From Alistipes sp. (GTDB lineage Bacteria; Bacteroidota; Bacteroidia; Bacteroidales; Rikenellaceae): a stretch of 64,000 nucleotides of DNA. Position numbers and translations under genes: made by a program. Below the pieces are notes generated by a model, which had not been told where the DNA came from, did no database searches, and saw nothing but the letters and a program-made list of their open reading frames with translations. The first letter of the stretch is position 1. Each line of letters starts with the position of its first letter. Shown here piece after piece: positions 8,905 through 18,452 of this stretch. The stretch is from contig JAJQED010000023.1 in the NCBI GenBank assembly GCA_021201825.1, positions 62,001-126,000 of the forward strand, read 5' to 3'.

Positions 8905-10083
8905 ATGGAATTCGATTTCGACAAAGTGGTGGACAGGCAGCATACTTCCTGTTACAAGTGGGACAAAAGGACCGAGCTTTTCGGCCGCAGCGACGTGATC
9001 CCGATGTGGGTCGCCGATATGGATTTCGAGGTGGCTCCATGTATCACCCGTGCCATTAAAAACCGTGCCGAACAGGCCGTATACGGTTACGATTTCAGGG
9101 ACGAGCGGTTTTTCGGTGCCGTGCGTAACTGGCTGGCGGCCCGCAGCGGCTGGCAAACCGAGGCCCAGTGGATGGTATATACTCCCGGCGTCGTTTCCGG
9201 CCTTGTTTTTTCCCAGCGGGCCTTTTCCAAAAAAGGGGAAAAAGTGGTGATCCAACCGCCCGTTTACCCTCCTTTCGCAGGCACGGTCCGTGAAAACGGC
9301 CGTGAGCTGGTGGAGAATCCCCTTGTGGTGCGGGACGGCAGATTCGAGATCGATTTCGACGACCTGGATGCCAAACTCGAGGGAGCCAGTATATTCCTGC
9401 TTTGTAACCCGCACAACCCCTCGGGCCGGGTATATACCCGTGCGGAACTGGAAAAGATCGCGGAACTGTGCATTAAGCACGACGTTGTGATCGTGGCCGA
9501 CGAGATCCATTCGGACTTGGTATTCAACGACCACAAACATATCCATATCGCCTCGCTCTCCCCACAGGTCGCCGCCCGTACGGTCACTCTGCTGGCCCCG
9601 AGCAAAACGTTCAACATCACCGGGCTGTGCACATCGGTAGCGATAATTTCCGACGAAAAGATGCGCAACCGGTTTGCCGCGATACTTGCCGCTACACATA
9701 CCATCGAAGGTAACACTTTCGGAAACGTGGCCCTTACGGCCGCCTATGAAGAGGGAGCCCCCTGGCTCGATGAGCTGCGCCCGTACATTTACGGCAATTA
9801 CGAACTCGTACGGGATTTCATAGCGGAAAACATTCCCTCCATTGGCACCTACCCGCTCGAGGGGACCTACCTGATGTGGCTGGACTTCTCGGCCTGGAAC
9901 ATGACCGGGGAGCAACTCCAGGAATTCCTCTCCCTCCAAGCCGGCCTCGGGCTCAACGACGGCCGCACATTCGGCCGCCAGGGTCTCCATCACGCCCGGA
10001 TGAACCTCGCTACCCGAAGACCCATGATCCGTCAGGCACTCGAACAACTCCACCGGGCATGTCTATCCCATAAACTGGTATAG
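8905..10083 (+). CDS. MalY/PatB-family PLP-dependent C-S lyase (cystathionine beta-lyase-like)
   Basis: Fold-type I PLP enzyme, 392 residues, likely cleaving C-S bonds of cystathionine or related cysteine conjugates to thiol, pyruvate and ammonia. Family signs in order are PMWVADMDFEVAP (residues 33-46), CNPHNPSGRVYTRAELEKIA (168-187), VADEIHSDLVF (198-208; Asp199 pairs with the PLP nitrogen) and the PLP lysine Lys234 in APSKTFNITG. Length equals the usual 390. The start at 8905 (MEFDFDKVVD) is set by the promoter at 8834-8865 and by family alignment. MalY members can also have regulatory roles; the true substrate is open. Confidence 0.9.
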   Translation: MEFDFDKVVDRQHTSCYKWDKRTELFGRSDVIPMWVADMDFEVAPCITRAIKNRAEQAVYGYDFRDERFFGAVRNWLAARSGWQTEAQWMVYTPGVVSGLVFSQRAFSKKGEKVVIQPPVYPPFAGTVRENGRELVENPLVVRDGRFEIDFDDLDAKLEGASIFLLCNPHNPSGRVYTRAELEKIAELCIKHDVVIVADEIHSDLVFNDHKHIHIASLSPQVAARTVTLLAPSKTFNITGLCTSVAIISDEKMRNRFAAILAATHTIEGNTFGNVALTAAYEEGAPWLDELRPYIYGNYELVRDFIAENIPSIGTYPLEGTYLMWLDFSAWNMTGEQLQEFLSLQAGLGLNDGRTFGRQGLHHARMNLATRRPMIRQALEQLHRACLSHKLV

Positions 10084-10159
10084 GAAAGTTTAATTTCTTT
10101 CTTCTATCTCCGTGCGCGACCGTCCGGGTAAACCCGAAAGTTCGCGGTTGCTGTCCAAA

Positions 10160-11455
10160 TCATACCGAGTTTTTGAGGACGGACCAGATTTTGTTTCGCA
10201 GTTGCGAATCAATAAGCCCGGTGTTCAGGCGTGTGGGGTGGACGCGGTTGCTGAGGAAGACCATGAATATATCTTTTCGGGGGTCTATCCATATCATTGT
10301 GCCGGTGTAGCCGGTATGGCCGAAACCGCCATGGAGGGATGAAGTGGAACCACGCTTGTCGAATCCCAGTCCACGGTAAATTCCCCGGGGTTCGAGCGGT
10401 GAGCTGGTAAAGAGTTTCACGGTTCGTTCCGATATTATGCGGCGGCCCCGGAACCTGCCGTCGTTCAGGAGCATTTCACAGAAAAGGGCCAGGTCATGGG
10501 CCGTGGAAAAGAGGCCGGCATTTCCCTCCACGTTGTCGTTCACGGCCGCCAGGTCGTCATGCACATATCCTACGATCTGCCCCCGGTCCATCAGGTAATC
10601 CATTTCCGTAGGTATGATCATTTCGGGTGAGGTCCAGCGCAGGGGGTTGTAGCCCGTGTTGTCCATGCCGAGTTCAGCGAAAAGGGCGTGGGTATACTCG
10701 TCGAACGGCTCCCCGGTCACGGCCTCCACGATCTGACGGAGGATAAGGAAATTGGTGTCGGAATAGTTGTACTTACCGCGCTGGTTTGCATTGTAAGACC
10801 GGATTATCCGGGCGATCACCAGCGAATCCACTTCGGGGTTTATGTAGGTCTGCTCCCCTGCCCTGCGGTAGCCCTCAACGGGCATCCGCGATACGTATTT
10901 GGGGTTCCCGACCGCTACGGCGCAACGGTAGGCGTTTTTGTCTACCGGATACGGGAACAGTTCCGCATTCTGTTTGTTGCTTATATATGAACCGCCGGCG
11001 GCATTGGAAAACAGGATGCTGTAAGCGGGGAAATAAGGCAGGCCCGAAGTATGTGTCAGCAATTGGCTAACGGTTATTCCCGCAACCGGCGAGCCGGCGT
11101 AAAACGGGATATAGTCGCCTACTGTACGGTTTGGGTCGATCGCCTGCTGGTCATACAGCCGCATAACGGCAAACGTTGTGGCCACCACTTTGGTAAGCGA
11201 TGCTATATCGTATACATGCCCGGGGGTCACCTCGACGGTTTTACTGTCGTCCCGGTAACCGTAACAGCGTTGGAATACGATCCCGTCGCTCGTTCCGATT
11301 GCCACGCTGGCACCCGGGTAGTACCCCTCGGCCAGCCCTTCGTGCATCAGGGCATCGATACGGTCGATCGCGGACCGGGGAATATCGCGGGCATTGACGG
11401 AAATGCTTCCCGCCAAAAAGAGCATGCATATTACTATCTGTCTAATCCAGACCAT
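10160..11455 (-). CDS. Exported serine hydrolase of the beta-lactamase/AmiE type
   Basis: 431 residues with a signal peptide (VICMLFLAGSISVNA). Penicillin-binding-protein/class C motifs are present: S86-L-T-K89 (IASLTKVV), a YSD triad (KYNYSDTNFLIL) and H-T-G (GFGHTGYTG). Sequence family alone allows esterase, carboxypeptidase or amidase. Context favours an AmiE-like N-acetylmuramoyl-L-alanine amidase, because B. subtilis carries amiE next to namZ and nagZ. Here the gene is third in an operon with namZ- and hexosaminidase-like genes, and its ATG overlaps the GH20 stop by 14 bp. It would act in the periplasm on MurNAc-peptides. Confidence 0.85.
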   Translation of the reverse strand: MVWIRQIVICMLFLAGSISVNARDIPRSAIDRIDALMHEGLAEGYYPGASVAIGTSDGIVFQRCYGYRDDSKTVEVTPGHVYDIASLTKVVATTFAVMRLYDQQAIDPNRTVGDYIPFYAGSPVAGITVSQLLTHTSGLPYFPAYSILFSNAAGGSYISNKQNAELFPYPVDKNAYRCAVAVGNPKYVSRMPVEGYRRAGEQTYINPEVDSLVIARIIRSYNANQRGKYNYSDTNFLILRQIVEAVTGEPFDEYTHALFAELGMDNTGYNPLRWTSPEMIIPTEMDYLMDRGQIVGYVHDDLAAVNDNVEGNAGLFSTAHDLALFCEMLLNDGRFRGRRIISERTVKLFTSSPLEPRGIYRGLGFDKRGSTSSLHGGFGHTGYTGTMIWIDPRKDIFMVFLSNRVHPTRLNTGLIDSQLRNKIWSVLKNSV

Positions 11456-14027
11456 TCGGTTTATGTTTCCTCGGTTTGATTTTAAGGTCCTGCAGGGCTA
11501 CCGCCGCTTCGGAATTTCCGTCACGGTCGGATACGATACGCAGGGCTTTGATCTTCCCCTCGGGGTAGACCGTAGCTCCTCCATGATCGAGTTCGGCCAC
11601 ATCCGTAAAATCGATACCGTCATCACTTATCTGCACCCTGCCCGACAGCACATTATACCGGGGCATGTATGAAAGGCCGGTCAGCACCTCTATGCTCTCG
11701 GCATCGACCGGTTCGGTAAAGGTAAATAAAAACCAGTCACCCTCCTTACATGTAGACGCTGTACGGGTATACGTTGTGAAGTTGTAATCCTCAAGGTTAC
11801 GGAACGGAAAATTCCGGCTGGCTTTGAGCGAACTGGTGAATTTAACTTCGGGCTGGATATAGGGTGATCTTGACAACTCCAGCACTATATCGGCCCCGAA
11901 CGGACCGCTGTTGGTAACGGTTACCGTAGCTTTGCCGTCGAGGTTGTCCTCCGTTACATACCACCGCATAAGGTGCAGGTCGTTCACGTTCTGCCCCCGT
12001 GCTACCAGCGTCTGTACCTGTTGTTTGTCCGTACCGGCAAATTCGAGCTTGTTTATGCGGAAATTTATACCTGCGGACCTCGCCCGGATATACCACAGCC
12101 CCGTATCGGCAACCGAGGTGAACTCCCCGAGGGGTATCTCTACGGATTGCTGTTTTTTAGGCTCGACACGGAAAGTATAGACGGCTTTAGGAGTAACGGT
12201 AGTACTTTTAAGCCTCCCACGGAAAGCGGCGAAACGATAATCCCACGGCTCCTCGGTTTTGATAGCTCCCGTCCAAAGTTCCGAATCGGGCGTCGGCTCG
12301 CTGCCGTCGGCGGTATACCTGACCGTGCCGCCTGCATAAGCGCCTACCTGCCGGATATATCCGTCCTTATAGTCTACTACCGGCGGCTCTACCCGGTAAT
12401 TCACCCCCATCGCATACAGCCTGTCCAGATGCGAACCGTTAAGTGAAGAATTGAACTCCTCCCAATTCCTGCGGGACTCTGACGTCCAACCCACTTCCGC
12501 CAAGGCTACCAAGCGCGGCCACAGCATATAATCGAAGTAGTCATGGTCCCGGCCGTGCGGCAGCAGAAGCTCCGAAAAGAAAGCCGCTTCCACGCCTTTG
12601 ACGTTTGCCCTTTGGTCCTCGTCGAAACCGTTGCGTTCCAGTCCGAAGTTATATATGCGCTCCATGGGAACTACTCCGGCCCATGTCTGCCCCAACTCCT
12701 CAGGGGCCTGTTTCATGTCGATATAGAAGTACTGTCCGGGCATCATGACCGTATGGTAGCCGTCCTCGGTGGCTTTCAGCCCGGTATCTATATTGCTCCA
12801 TGCATGGACTACAACGTCCGTGGCAAGGGTATCCCGTTTGATGGCTTCGTCCCACACCGCAGGAATTTTCCCGGCCGAGCGCAGTATGTCGCTCATGCGG
12901 TCGATGAAATAGTCCTCGAGCTGTGCGGCCTTCTTGTAGCCCTGCTCTTTCATCAGTTTCTTACATTCCGGACAGGCGTTCCATTGGCCGTGGTAAACCT
13001 CGTCGCCCCCGATATGGAAATACCTGGACGGAAATATTTCCGCAACCTCCCGGATTATCTTTCCGAGCATAATGTAATTCTGTTCCCGGGCCACACACCA
13101 GACATTGCGGCGGTCGTCCCCGGCCGTAATACCGGTATTGTAACGGTAATTGCACAAAATTTCCGGATGGACTTTAGCGGCCGCGCGGCTATGGCCCGGC
13201 AGGTCTATTTCCGGGATCACCTCGATGTTCCGGTCGGCGGCATACCTTACGATCTCGGCAAGTTCCGCTTTTGTATAATATCCCCCGTACTTTTCGTCCC
13301 ATTTACCGTAGATGGGTTTAACGGGGGAATCCCCACCCCGGAAGCCGCCCGTATGGGCCAACTCGGGGTAGCAGTCCAGTTCTATGCGCCACCCCTCGTC
13401 GTCGGCAAGGTGGAAATGGAGTTTATTGAGTTTATGCGCCGCCATAAGGTCGAGCAGACGCAACACGTTCTCCTTGGGCTGGAACGTACGGGCCACATCG
13501 AGCATCACGCCCCGGTATTCGAAAGTCGGATAGTCCTCTATGGTCTGCGCCGGAAGCCGGTATTCATGCTCTATTTCGATACCCCGGTAAACCGACGGCG
13601 GAAGAAGCTGCAGGAACGTATGGACGCCGTAGAGCATCCCCGCCCGGTCCCGGGCCTCGATCCGCAGGGTATCGGGCGAGATGTCTATGCGGTAACCCTC
13701 CCTGTGCCGGATTTGCGGATTTATCCGCAACTGGATCGTGTTCAAGACCTTTGGCAGAGGCTTGATCCAGAGCTCCGGATAAGCCCGCCGAACCCGGGAG
13801 GTTACCATATAAAACAGGTCGAAATCGACCTCCCCGTCCGTAATTACGCTGGTTCCGTCCGACACCGTGAAATGGCCCTCGTCGGCATATACCACGGAAA
13901 CCGGCTTAGGAAGTATTGCGGGGTAATTAAGGTTCGGCTCCCTTTCAACGTACCTTTCGGGGGCACCGAAAGCCGGGAAAAAGGGCACTAATAACAGGGC
14001 GTATAATATTGTATTTTTAATCTTCAT
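11442..14027 (-). CDS. Exported GH20 beta-N-acetylhexosaminidase with C-terminal chitobiase/discoidin-like domains
   Basis: Removes terminal beta-GlcNAc or GalNAc by substrate-assisted catalysis. 861 residues from the ATG at 14027 with a signal peptide (LYALLLVPFFPAFGA). Order: GH20b domain (ILPKPVSVVYADEGHF), TIM barrel starting YPTFEYRGVMLDVARTF, HFHLADDEGWRIEL, EVIPEIDLPGHSRAA, the catalytic Asp-Glu in HIGGDEVYHGQW, a chitobiase C-terminal piece (RYTADGSEPTPDSELW), then a beta-sandwich ending the protein. The start overlaps the namZ-like stop by 11 bp and the end overlaps the serine hydrolase start, showing translational coupling. In this context it may play the role that NagZ (GH3) has in Bacillus. 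Confidence 0.95.
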   Translation of the reverse strand: MKIKNTILYALLLVPFFPAFGAPERYVEREPNLNYPAILPKPVSVVYADEGHFTVSDGTSVITDGEVDFDLFYMVTSRVRRAYPELWIKPLPKVLNTIQLRINPQIRHREGYRIDISPDTLRIEARDRAGMLYGVHTFLQLLPPSVYRGIEIEHEYRLPAQTIEDYPTFEYRGVMLDVARTFQPKENVLRLLDLMAAHKLNKLHFHLADDEGWRIELDCYPELAHTGGFRGGDSPVKPIYGKWDEKYGGYYTKAELAEIVRYAADRNIEVIPEIDLPGHSRAAAKVHPEILCNYRYNTGITAGDDRRNVWCVAREQNYIMLGKIIREVAEIFPSRYFHIGGDEVYHGQWNACPECKKLMKEQGYKKAAQLEDYFIDRMSDILRSAGKIPAVWDEAIKRDTLATDVVVHAWSNIDTGLKATEDGYHTVMMPGQYFYIDMKQAPEELGQTWAGVVPMERIYNFGLERNGFDEDQRANVKGVEAAFFSELLLPHGRDHDYFDYMLWPRLVALAEVGWTSESRRNWEEFNSSLNGSHLDRLYAMGVNYRVEPPVVDYKDGYIRQVGAYAGGTVRYTADGSEPTPDSELWTGAIKTEEPWDYRFAAFRGRLKSTTVTPKAVYTFRVEPKKQQSVEIPLGEFTSVADTGLWYIRARSAGINFRINKLEFAGTDKQQVQTLVARGQNVNDLHLMRWYVTEDNLDGKATVTVTNSGPFGADIVLELSRSPYIQPEVKFTSSLKASRNFPFRNLEDYNFTTYTRTASTCKEGDWFLFTFTEPVDAESIEVLTGLSYMPRYNVLSGRVQISDDGIDFTDVAELDHGGATVYPEGKIKALRIVSDRDGNSEAAVALQDLKIKPRKHKPNGLD

Positions 14028-15279
14028 ATAACAGGTACGGCTTGCGCTGCTCTTTGAATAGCTCCACGTCTTCGGCCCACATGGCCCGTATCTCATCGGC
14101 CGTACAGCCGGCCACGATCATCTCCCTGACGTAGTCGACCCCCGCCAGCCTCTCAAGCGCATTGTTAAAGAAATTGGCCGGGCGCCCAAGGGCGTTATAG
14201 GCGTCGATAACGTAGGAAAGGTCAACTCCGCCCGCAATAACCTCATCATCCGACGGCCATGTGCGCAGGTCCACTCCATAGCAGAGTCTGCCGTTCAGCA
14301 GGGGGTCCTTGGCACCCTCCCGCGGACCGGGAGTGAAAGTAAAATCGTAACCTTTCATATCCGGATGGCCGTAAACCTGGAACGGGAAAGCGGTCCCGCG
14401 CCCGAGGCTTACCGGGGTGGGTTCGAAGAAACATATAGACGGATAAAGGTAAACCGAGCGCATATTGGGCAGGTTTGGGGACGGTTTCACCGGAAGTTCG
14501 TATCGGGTCGACCGGGTGTAATTCTTACAGGGTATCACCCTGAAATCATAATCCAGCCCCTCCCGGAACGCTCCCTCGCCGTAAAGGAACAGTGCCAGTT
14601 CACCAAGGGTCATCCCGTGGACCACCGGGATCGGGTGCATCCCGATGAACGACTTGTGTTTCATGTCGAGTGTAGGCCCGTCGACGTACATCCCGTTGGG
14701 ATTGGGACGGTCCAGGATGATCAGCGGCACTCCAGCCTCGGCACAGCTTTCGATAAGGTAGTGCATCGAAGAAAGGTAGGTATAGAACCTCAGACCGACA
14801 TCCTGGATATCGAACAGCATAACGTCTACAGCCGCAATCTCTTTAGGGTCCGGAATACGCGTAGATCCGTAGGCGGACAGGACCTTGATGCCGGTTGCAG
14901 GGTCGGTATATGTTTTGACATGTTCCCCGGCGTCGGCGTCCCCCCGGAACCCGTGTTCCGGCGCAATGATAAGACCTATATCTATACCGTGCGACAGCAG
15001 GGTATCCACCAGATGGGTGTCGCCTACCATAGCGGTATGGTTGCACATAATGCCCACCTTATATCCGCGCAGGACGGACAGGTAGTCGTTCATCAGCTCC
15101 GCAGCGGGAATGGGACGGGAGTCTTCTTCCATAACGTCTTCTTTCCCGGGTGATTCGGCCGGTTCCGCTACGGTTATATATTCTGCCGGGGCAGACCCTT
15201 TGGCCGCGATACATTTACCCGTATAGACCAATACAGCGATCAGGGCTAAAGTTATAAGTATGGATATCGTCTTTTTCAT
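14017..15279 (-). CDS. namZ: DUF1343/GH171 exo-beta-N-acetylmuramidase, NamZ-like
   Basis: NamZ enzymes release MurNAc from non-reducing ends of glycan strands. The 420-residue product starts at the ATG at 15279 and has an N-terminal signal/anchor helix (ISILITLALIAVLVYTG) followed by a low-complexity linker. The DUF1343 core shows GIMCNHTAMVGD, the conserved IIAPEHGFRGDADAGE, MLFDIQDVGLRFYTYLSS, LIILDRPNPNGMYVDGP and PNLPNMRSVYLYPSICFFE. The Glu in the EHGFRG segment is the likely catalytic acid by analogy with BsNamZ. It is first gene of a three-gene overlapping operon, with a -7 box 33 bp upstream. The leader could be a lipoprotein-like or simple anchor; no lipobox is visible. Confidence 0.88.
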   Translation of the reverse strand: MKKTISILITLALIAVLVYTGKCIAAKGSAPAEYITVAEPAESPGKEDVMEEDSRPIPAAELMNDYLSVLRGYKVGIMCNHTAMVGDTHLVDTLLSHGIDIGLIIAPEHGFRGDADAGEHVKTYTDPATGIKVLSAYGSTRIPDPKEIAAVDVMLFDIQDVGLRFYTYLSSMHYLIESCAEAGVPLIILDRPNPNGMYVDGPTLDMKHKSFIGMHPIPVVHGMTLGELALFLYGEGAFREGLDYDFRVIPCKNYTRSTRYELPVKPSPNLPNMRSVYLYPSICFFEPTPVSLGRGTAFPFQVYGHPDMKGYDFTFTPGPREGAKDPLLNGRLCYGVDLRTWPSDDEVIAGGVDLSYVIDAYNALGRPANFFNNALERLAGVDYVREMIVAGCTADEIRAMWAEDVELFKEQRKPYLLYED

Positions 15280-15311
15280 CTCGTTTTCGACATAATGCGG
15301 GGTAATCCGGG

Positions 15312-15319
15312 CAAATTTA
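15312..15319 (-). promoter_or_regulatory. -7 box (TAAATTTG) of the namZ-GH20-amiE-like operon
   Basis: Exact TAnnTTTG match on the minus strand, 32 bp upstream of the ATG at 15279. No obvious -33 element. Confidence 0.45.
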
Positions 15320-15417
15320 ATCAATTTGGCCCGAAAGCCGTAGTAATTCCGGACTTATGTTTGGCCGCCCGCTAAAGGTAAAACGGTCCTCAAGGGCGAA
15401 TCTTATATAAAAAAAAG

Positions 15418-15442
15418 AAAAGGCGTCATTACGACGCCTTTT
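15418..15442 (-). terminator. Terminator of hppA
   Basis: Stem AAAAGGCGTC (15418-15427) / GACGCCTTTT (15433-15442) with a 5-nt loop. On the minus strand it is followed by a T-rich run (TTCTTTTTTTT). It lies 18 bp after the hppA stop. Confidence 0.85.
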
Positions 15443-15460
15443 CCGGTAAATTTATACCGC

Positions 15461-17680
15461 TTAGAACAGGGAATAGGCGACGGTGAGCCCCGCCATCACT
15501 ATCGAGACCATACTCATCAGTTTAATAAGGATATTCAGTGACGGCCCGGAAGTATCCTTGAACGGGTCTCCAACGGTATCGCCCACAACGGTTGCCTTGT
15601 GGTTCTCGGAACCCTTACCGCCGAAATTACCCTCTTCGATATATTTTTTGGCATTGTCCCACGCGCCACCGGAATTTGCCATAAAAATGGCCAGCACGAA
15701 CCCTGCGCCCAATCCGCCGACAAGCAGGCCCATCACCCCGGCCACACCGAAGATAAGCCCCGTAATCACCGGGGCCAAGATAGCCAGGATGGACGGCAGC
15801 AGCATTTCACGCTGGGCCCCACGGGTCGAGATCTCGACACACCGGGCATAGTCCGGAGTTGCGTCACCCGTCAGGATTCCCTTGATCTCGCGGAACTGGC
15901 GGCGGACTTCATTCACCATGCTCTGGGCCGCCCTTCCCACGGCATTCATGGTAAGGCCGCAAAACAGGAATGCCATCATTGATCCGATAAATATGCCTAC
16001 CAGCACTTTGGGATTCATAAGCGTTACCTGGTAATAATCCATGAAATCCAGTATCCCTGCCTCCGTGACCAGTTTCTGGGTCCCGTCCGAAAGTTCAATA
16101 AATTTCTGACCGATATGTTCCAGCCCTATCTTGATCTCCTCGATATAAGAAGCCAGCAGGGCGAGCGCCGTAAGGGCGGCCGAGCCGATAGCGAAACCTT
16201 TGCCGGTTGCGGCCGTAGTATTCCCGAGGGCGTCCAGGGCGTCCGTACGTTTACGGACCTCCGGGTCAAGGCCGCTGATCTCGGCATTGCCCCCCGCATT
16301 GTCGGCGATGGGTCCGTAGGCATCCGTAGCAAGGGTTATCCCGAGTGTGGAGAGCATCCCCACGGCGGCGATCCCGATACCGTATAACCCGAGGCTGAGG
16401 TTCGCCGGGGCCAGCATATTGGCAACGTCGAAATTAATGGCACACAGGAACGACAGTATAATAGCCAGCCCGATGGTGAGCACCGGTATTGCCGTGGACA
16501 CCATGCCCAGGCCGATACCGGAAATGATCACCGTTGCCGGCCCGGTCTGGGAGCTCTCGGATACTTTCCGGGTCGGTTTATAGGAATGCGAAGTATAGTA
16601 TTCGGTTGCCTGCCCGATAATCACCCCGGCAACGAGCCCGGTGATCACGGAAAACGAAATGCCGAGCCAGTTCTGGACCTGCAGCAGGTAAAGGATAAGT
16701 ATGGCCGCCCCGGCAACGAGCACGGAACTTACATTGACACCCCGGCCCAACGACCCTAAAAGCTGTTTCATGTTGGCCCCCTCTTTGGTGCGAACCAGGA
16801 ATATACCGATTATGGAGAGCAGTATCCCCACCGCCGCAATGAGCATCGGGGCGAACACCGCCTTTATCTGCATCTCTTCCTGCCCCGAAATGGCGAAAGC
16901 GGCGGCCCCCAAAGCTGCCGTGGCAAGTATCGACCCGCAATAGCTTTCATACAGGTCGGCACCCATACCCGCAACGTCACCGACATTGTCTCCCACGTTG
17001 TCGGCAATGGTAGCCGGGTTCCGGGGATCGTCCTCGGGGATACCTGCCTCTACCTTACCCACAAGGTCGGCCCCCACGTCTGCAGCCTTGGTATAAATAC
17101 CGCCGCCTACCCTGGCGAACAGGGCCTGGGTGGATGCGCCCATACCGAAAGTAAGCATGGTAGTGGTCATTACTACCAGCTTCTGGGTCCCGGTAACATC
17201 GATGAAGTAATCGAGCAATATATACCACAAAGAGATATCGAGCAATCCGAGGCCCACAACCACAAGCCCCATCACGGCGCCGCTCCTGAAAGCGACTTTC
17301 AACCCCTTGTTCAGGGATTGCGCGGCGGCATTTGCGGTACGGGCCGAAGCGTAGGTAGCCGTTTTCATGCCGAAGAACCCGGCAAGCCCCGAGAAGAAAC
17401 CGCCGGTAATAAAAGCGAACGGCACCCATTTGTTCTGCACGCCAAGCCCGTAGGCAAGCAGTGCGAAAAAGAGGGCAAGGACTATGAATACGATCGCAAC
17501 TACCTTGTATTGCTGTTTTAGATAAGCCATCGCGCCCTTGCGGACATGCGAGGCGATCTCCTGCATTCGCGGGGTCCCCTCGCTCTCGGCTTTCATTTTT
17601 TTGTAGAAATACCATGCGAAAGCCAGCGCCACGACGGACGAGAAGGGCACCAGCCAGAAGATCAACGGTGTGTCGGCCAT
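15461..17680 (-). CDS. hppA: Membrane-bound, K+-dependent ion-pumping pyrophosphatase
   Basis: Hydrolyses pyrophosphate and pumps H+ and/or Na+ across the inner membrane. The 739-residue, roughly 16-helix product starts at ATG 17680. Signature segments are KAADVGADLVGKVEAGIPED and DNVGDNVGDVAGMGADLYES, and a C-terminal DTVGDPFKDTSGPSLNIL, which hold the PPi/Mg2+ Asp residues. The determinant loop reads GNTTAATGKGFAIGSAAL: Ala rather than Lys after GNTT, with Gly three positions later, the mark of the K+-requiring subfamily. Relatives in Bacteroides pump Na+ with H+, but the ion cannot be settled here. The frame opens upstream to 17767, but a -7 box (17775-17782) and homology favour 17680. Monocistronic. 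Confidence 0.95.
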   Translation of the reverse strand: MADTPLIFWLVPFSSVVALAFAWYFYKKMKAESEGTPRMQEIASHVRKGAMAYLKQQYKVVAIVFIVLALFFALLAYGLGVQNKWVPFAFITGGFFSGLAGFFGMKTATYASARTANAAAQSLNKGLKVAFRSGAVMGLVVVGLGLLDISLWYILLDYFIDVTGTQKLVVMTTTMLTFGMGASTQALFARVGGGIYTKAADVGADLVGKVEAGIPEDDPRNPATIADNVGDNVGDVAGMGADLYESYCGSILATAALGAAAFAISGQEEMQIKAVFAPMLIAAVGILLSIIGIFLVRTKEGANMKQLLGSLGRGVNVSSVLVAGAAILILYLLQVQNWLGISFSVITGLVAGVIIGQATEYYTSHSYKPTRKVSESSQTGPATVIISGIGLGMVSTAIPVLTIGLAIILSFLCAINFDVANMLAPANLSLGLYGIGIAAVGMLSTLGITLATDAYGPIADNAGGNAEISGLDPEVRKRTDALDALGNTTAATGKGFAIGSAALTALALLASYIEEIKIGLEHIGQKFIELSDGTQKLVTEAGILDFMDYYQVTLMNPKVLVGIFIGSMMAFLFCGLTMNAVGRAAQSMVNEVRRQFREIKGILTGDATPDYARCVEISTRGAQREMLLPSILAILAPVITGLIFGVAGVMGLLVGGLGAGFVLAIFMANSGGAWDNAKKYIEEGNFGGKGSENHKATVVGDTVGDPFKDTSGPSLNILIKLMSMVSIVMAGLTVAYSLF

Positions 17681-17774
17681 AATAGTTTTGAAGTTTATAG
17701 GTTTACATTCGGTTGGTTCATAGCAGTTTAAACGCCTCGCCCGCAATCCGGCCACCGCCGGGGACAAAACCCTA

Positions 17775-17782
17775 CAAAGTTA
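17775..17782 (-). promoter_or_regulatory. -7 box (TAACTTTG) for hppA
   Basis: Exact TAnnTTTG match on the minus strand. It implies a leader of about 90 nt before the hppA ATG at 17680. Confidence 0.4.
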
Positions 17783-17802
17783 TCATTTAAAATAAATTTA
17801 GC

Positions 17803-17810
17803 TAATTTTG
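17803..17810 (+). promoter_or_regulatory. -7 box (TAATTTTG) for the SpoU methyltransferase gene
   Basis: Exact TAnnTTTG match, 19 bp before the ATG at 17830. Divergent from the hppA box. Confidence 0.45.
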
Positions 17811-17829
17811 ACGCCCCTGCCATAAGGCC

Positions 17830-18366
17830 ATGAAAAAAAAATCATACGAAATACTCGCCCGGCCGACCCCGGAAGAATTCGCCGAAGCGGAAAAACTGCC
17901 CGTAACGGTTGTCCTGGACGGTATCAGGAGCCTCAATAACGTTGGGTCGGTGTTCCGCACCTGCGACGGCTTCGCCGTCGAGAAACTTTGTCTGTGCGGT
18001 ATCACGGCAACCCCTCCCGACCGGGAGATACACAAAACGGCCCTCGGTGCGGAAGATACGGTCCGTTGGGAATATTATACGGCCACTACGGATGCCGTGG
18101 TGCAACTACGGGCAAAAGGCTTCACGGTCATTGCGGTCGAGCAGGCGCAGGGGTCGGTCATGCTGAATGAATTCGGGATCGACCCGGACCGCAGGTATGC
18201 ATTGGTCCTGGGCAACGAGGTCTTCGGAGTCTCGGACGAATGCCTTGCGTTATGCGACGGAGCGGTCGAGATACCCCAGGCCGGTACTAAACACTCCCTC
18301 AATATCTCCGTTGCCGCCGGAGTCGTCCTTTGGCATTTTTTCCAGTCGCTCTACCTGCGCCGTTAG
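17830..18366 (+). CDS. SpoU/TrmH-family RNA 2'-O-ribose methyltransferase
   Basis: Transfers a methyl group from SAM to a ribose 2'-OH in tRNA or rRNA using the knotted SPOUT fold. At 178 residues it is a minimal catalytic domain without the N-terminal substrate-binding domain of RlmB. The three family motifs are complete: [20 protein letters not shown] (motif 1), [13 protein letters not shown] (motif 2) and [20 protein letters not shown] (motif 3). The target nucleotide cannot be predicted; length and motifs are closest to TrmH/TrmL-like proteins. Its own promoter lies upstream, and panB follows 86 bp later with a separate promoter. Confidence 0.9.
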   Translation: MKKKSYEILARPTPEEFAEAEKLPVTVVLDGIRSLNNVGSVFRTCDGFAVEKLCLCGITATPPDREIHKTALGAEDTVRWEYYTATTDAVVQLRAKGFTVIAVEQAQGSVMLNEFGIDPDRRYALVLGNEVFGVSDECLALCDGAVEIPQAGTKHSLNISVAAGVVLWHFFQSLYLRR

Positions 18367-18392
18367 CCGTCACAGGCCGGATTGGCCCGTGG

Positions 18393-18423
18393 TTTGGATA
18401 TTTTGGAAATCTGGCTACCTTTA
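18393..18423 (+). promoter_or_regulatory. Promoter of panB
   Basis: TTTG at 18393-18396 and TACCTTTA at 18416-18423 (one mismatch to TAnnTTTG) with a 19-bp spacer. It lies 30 bp before the panB ATG and inside the extended open frame, supporting the start at 18453. Confidence 0.5.
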
Positions 18424-18452
18424 GCGCCCGAACCTTATTATACGGACCGAAA

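Noticed and set aside
12543-13991. 482-residue plus-strand reading frame inside the GH20 gene
   Set aside because: It lies opposite a clear GH20 reading frame with catalytic motifs. Its translation has no family motifs, and such long antisense frames are expected from the codon bias here.
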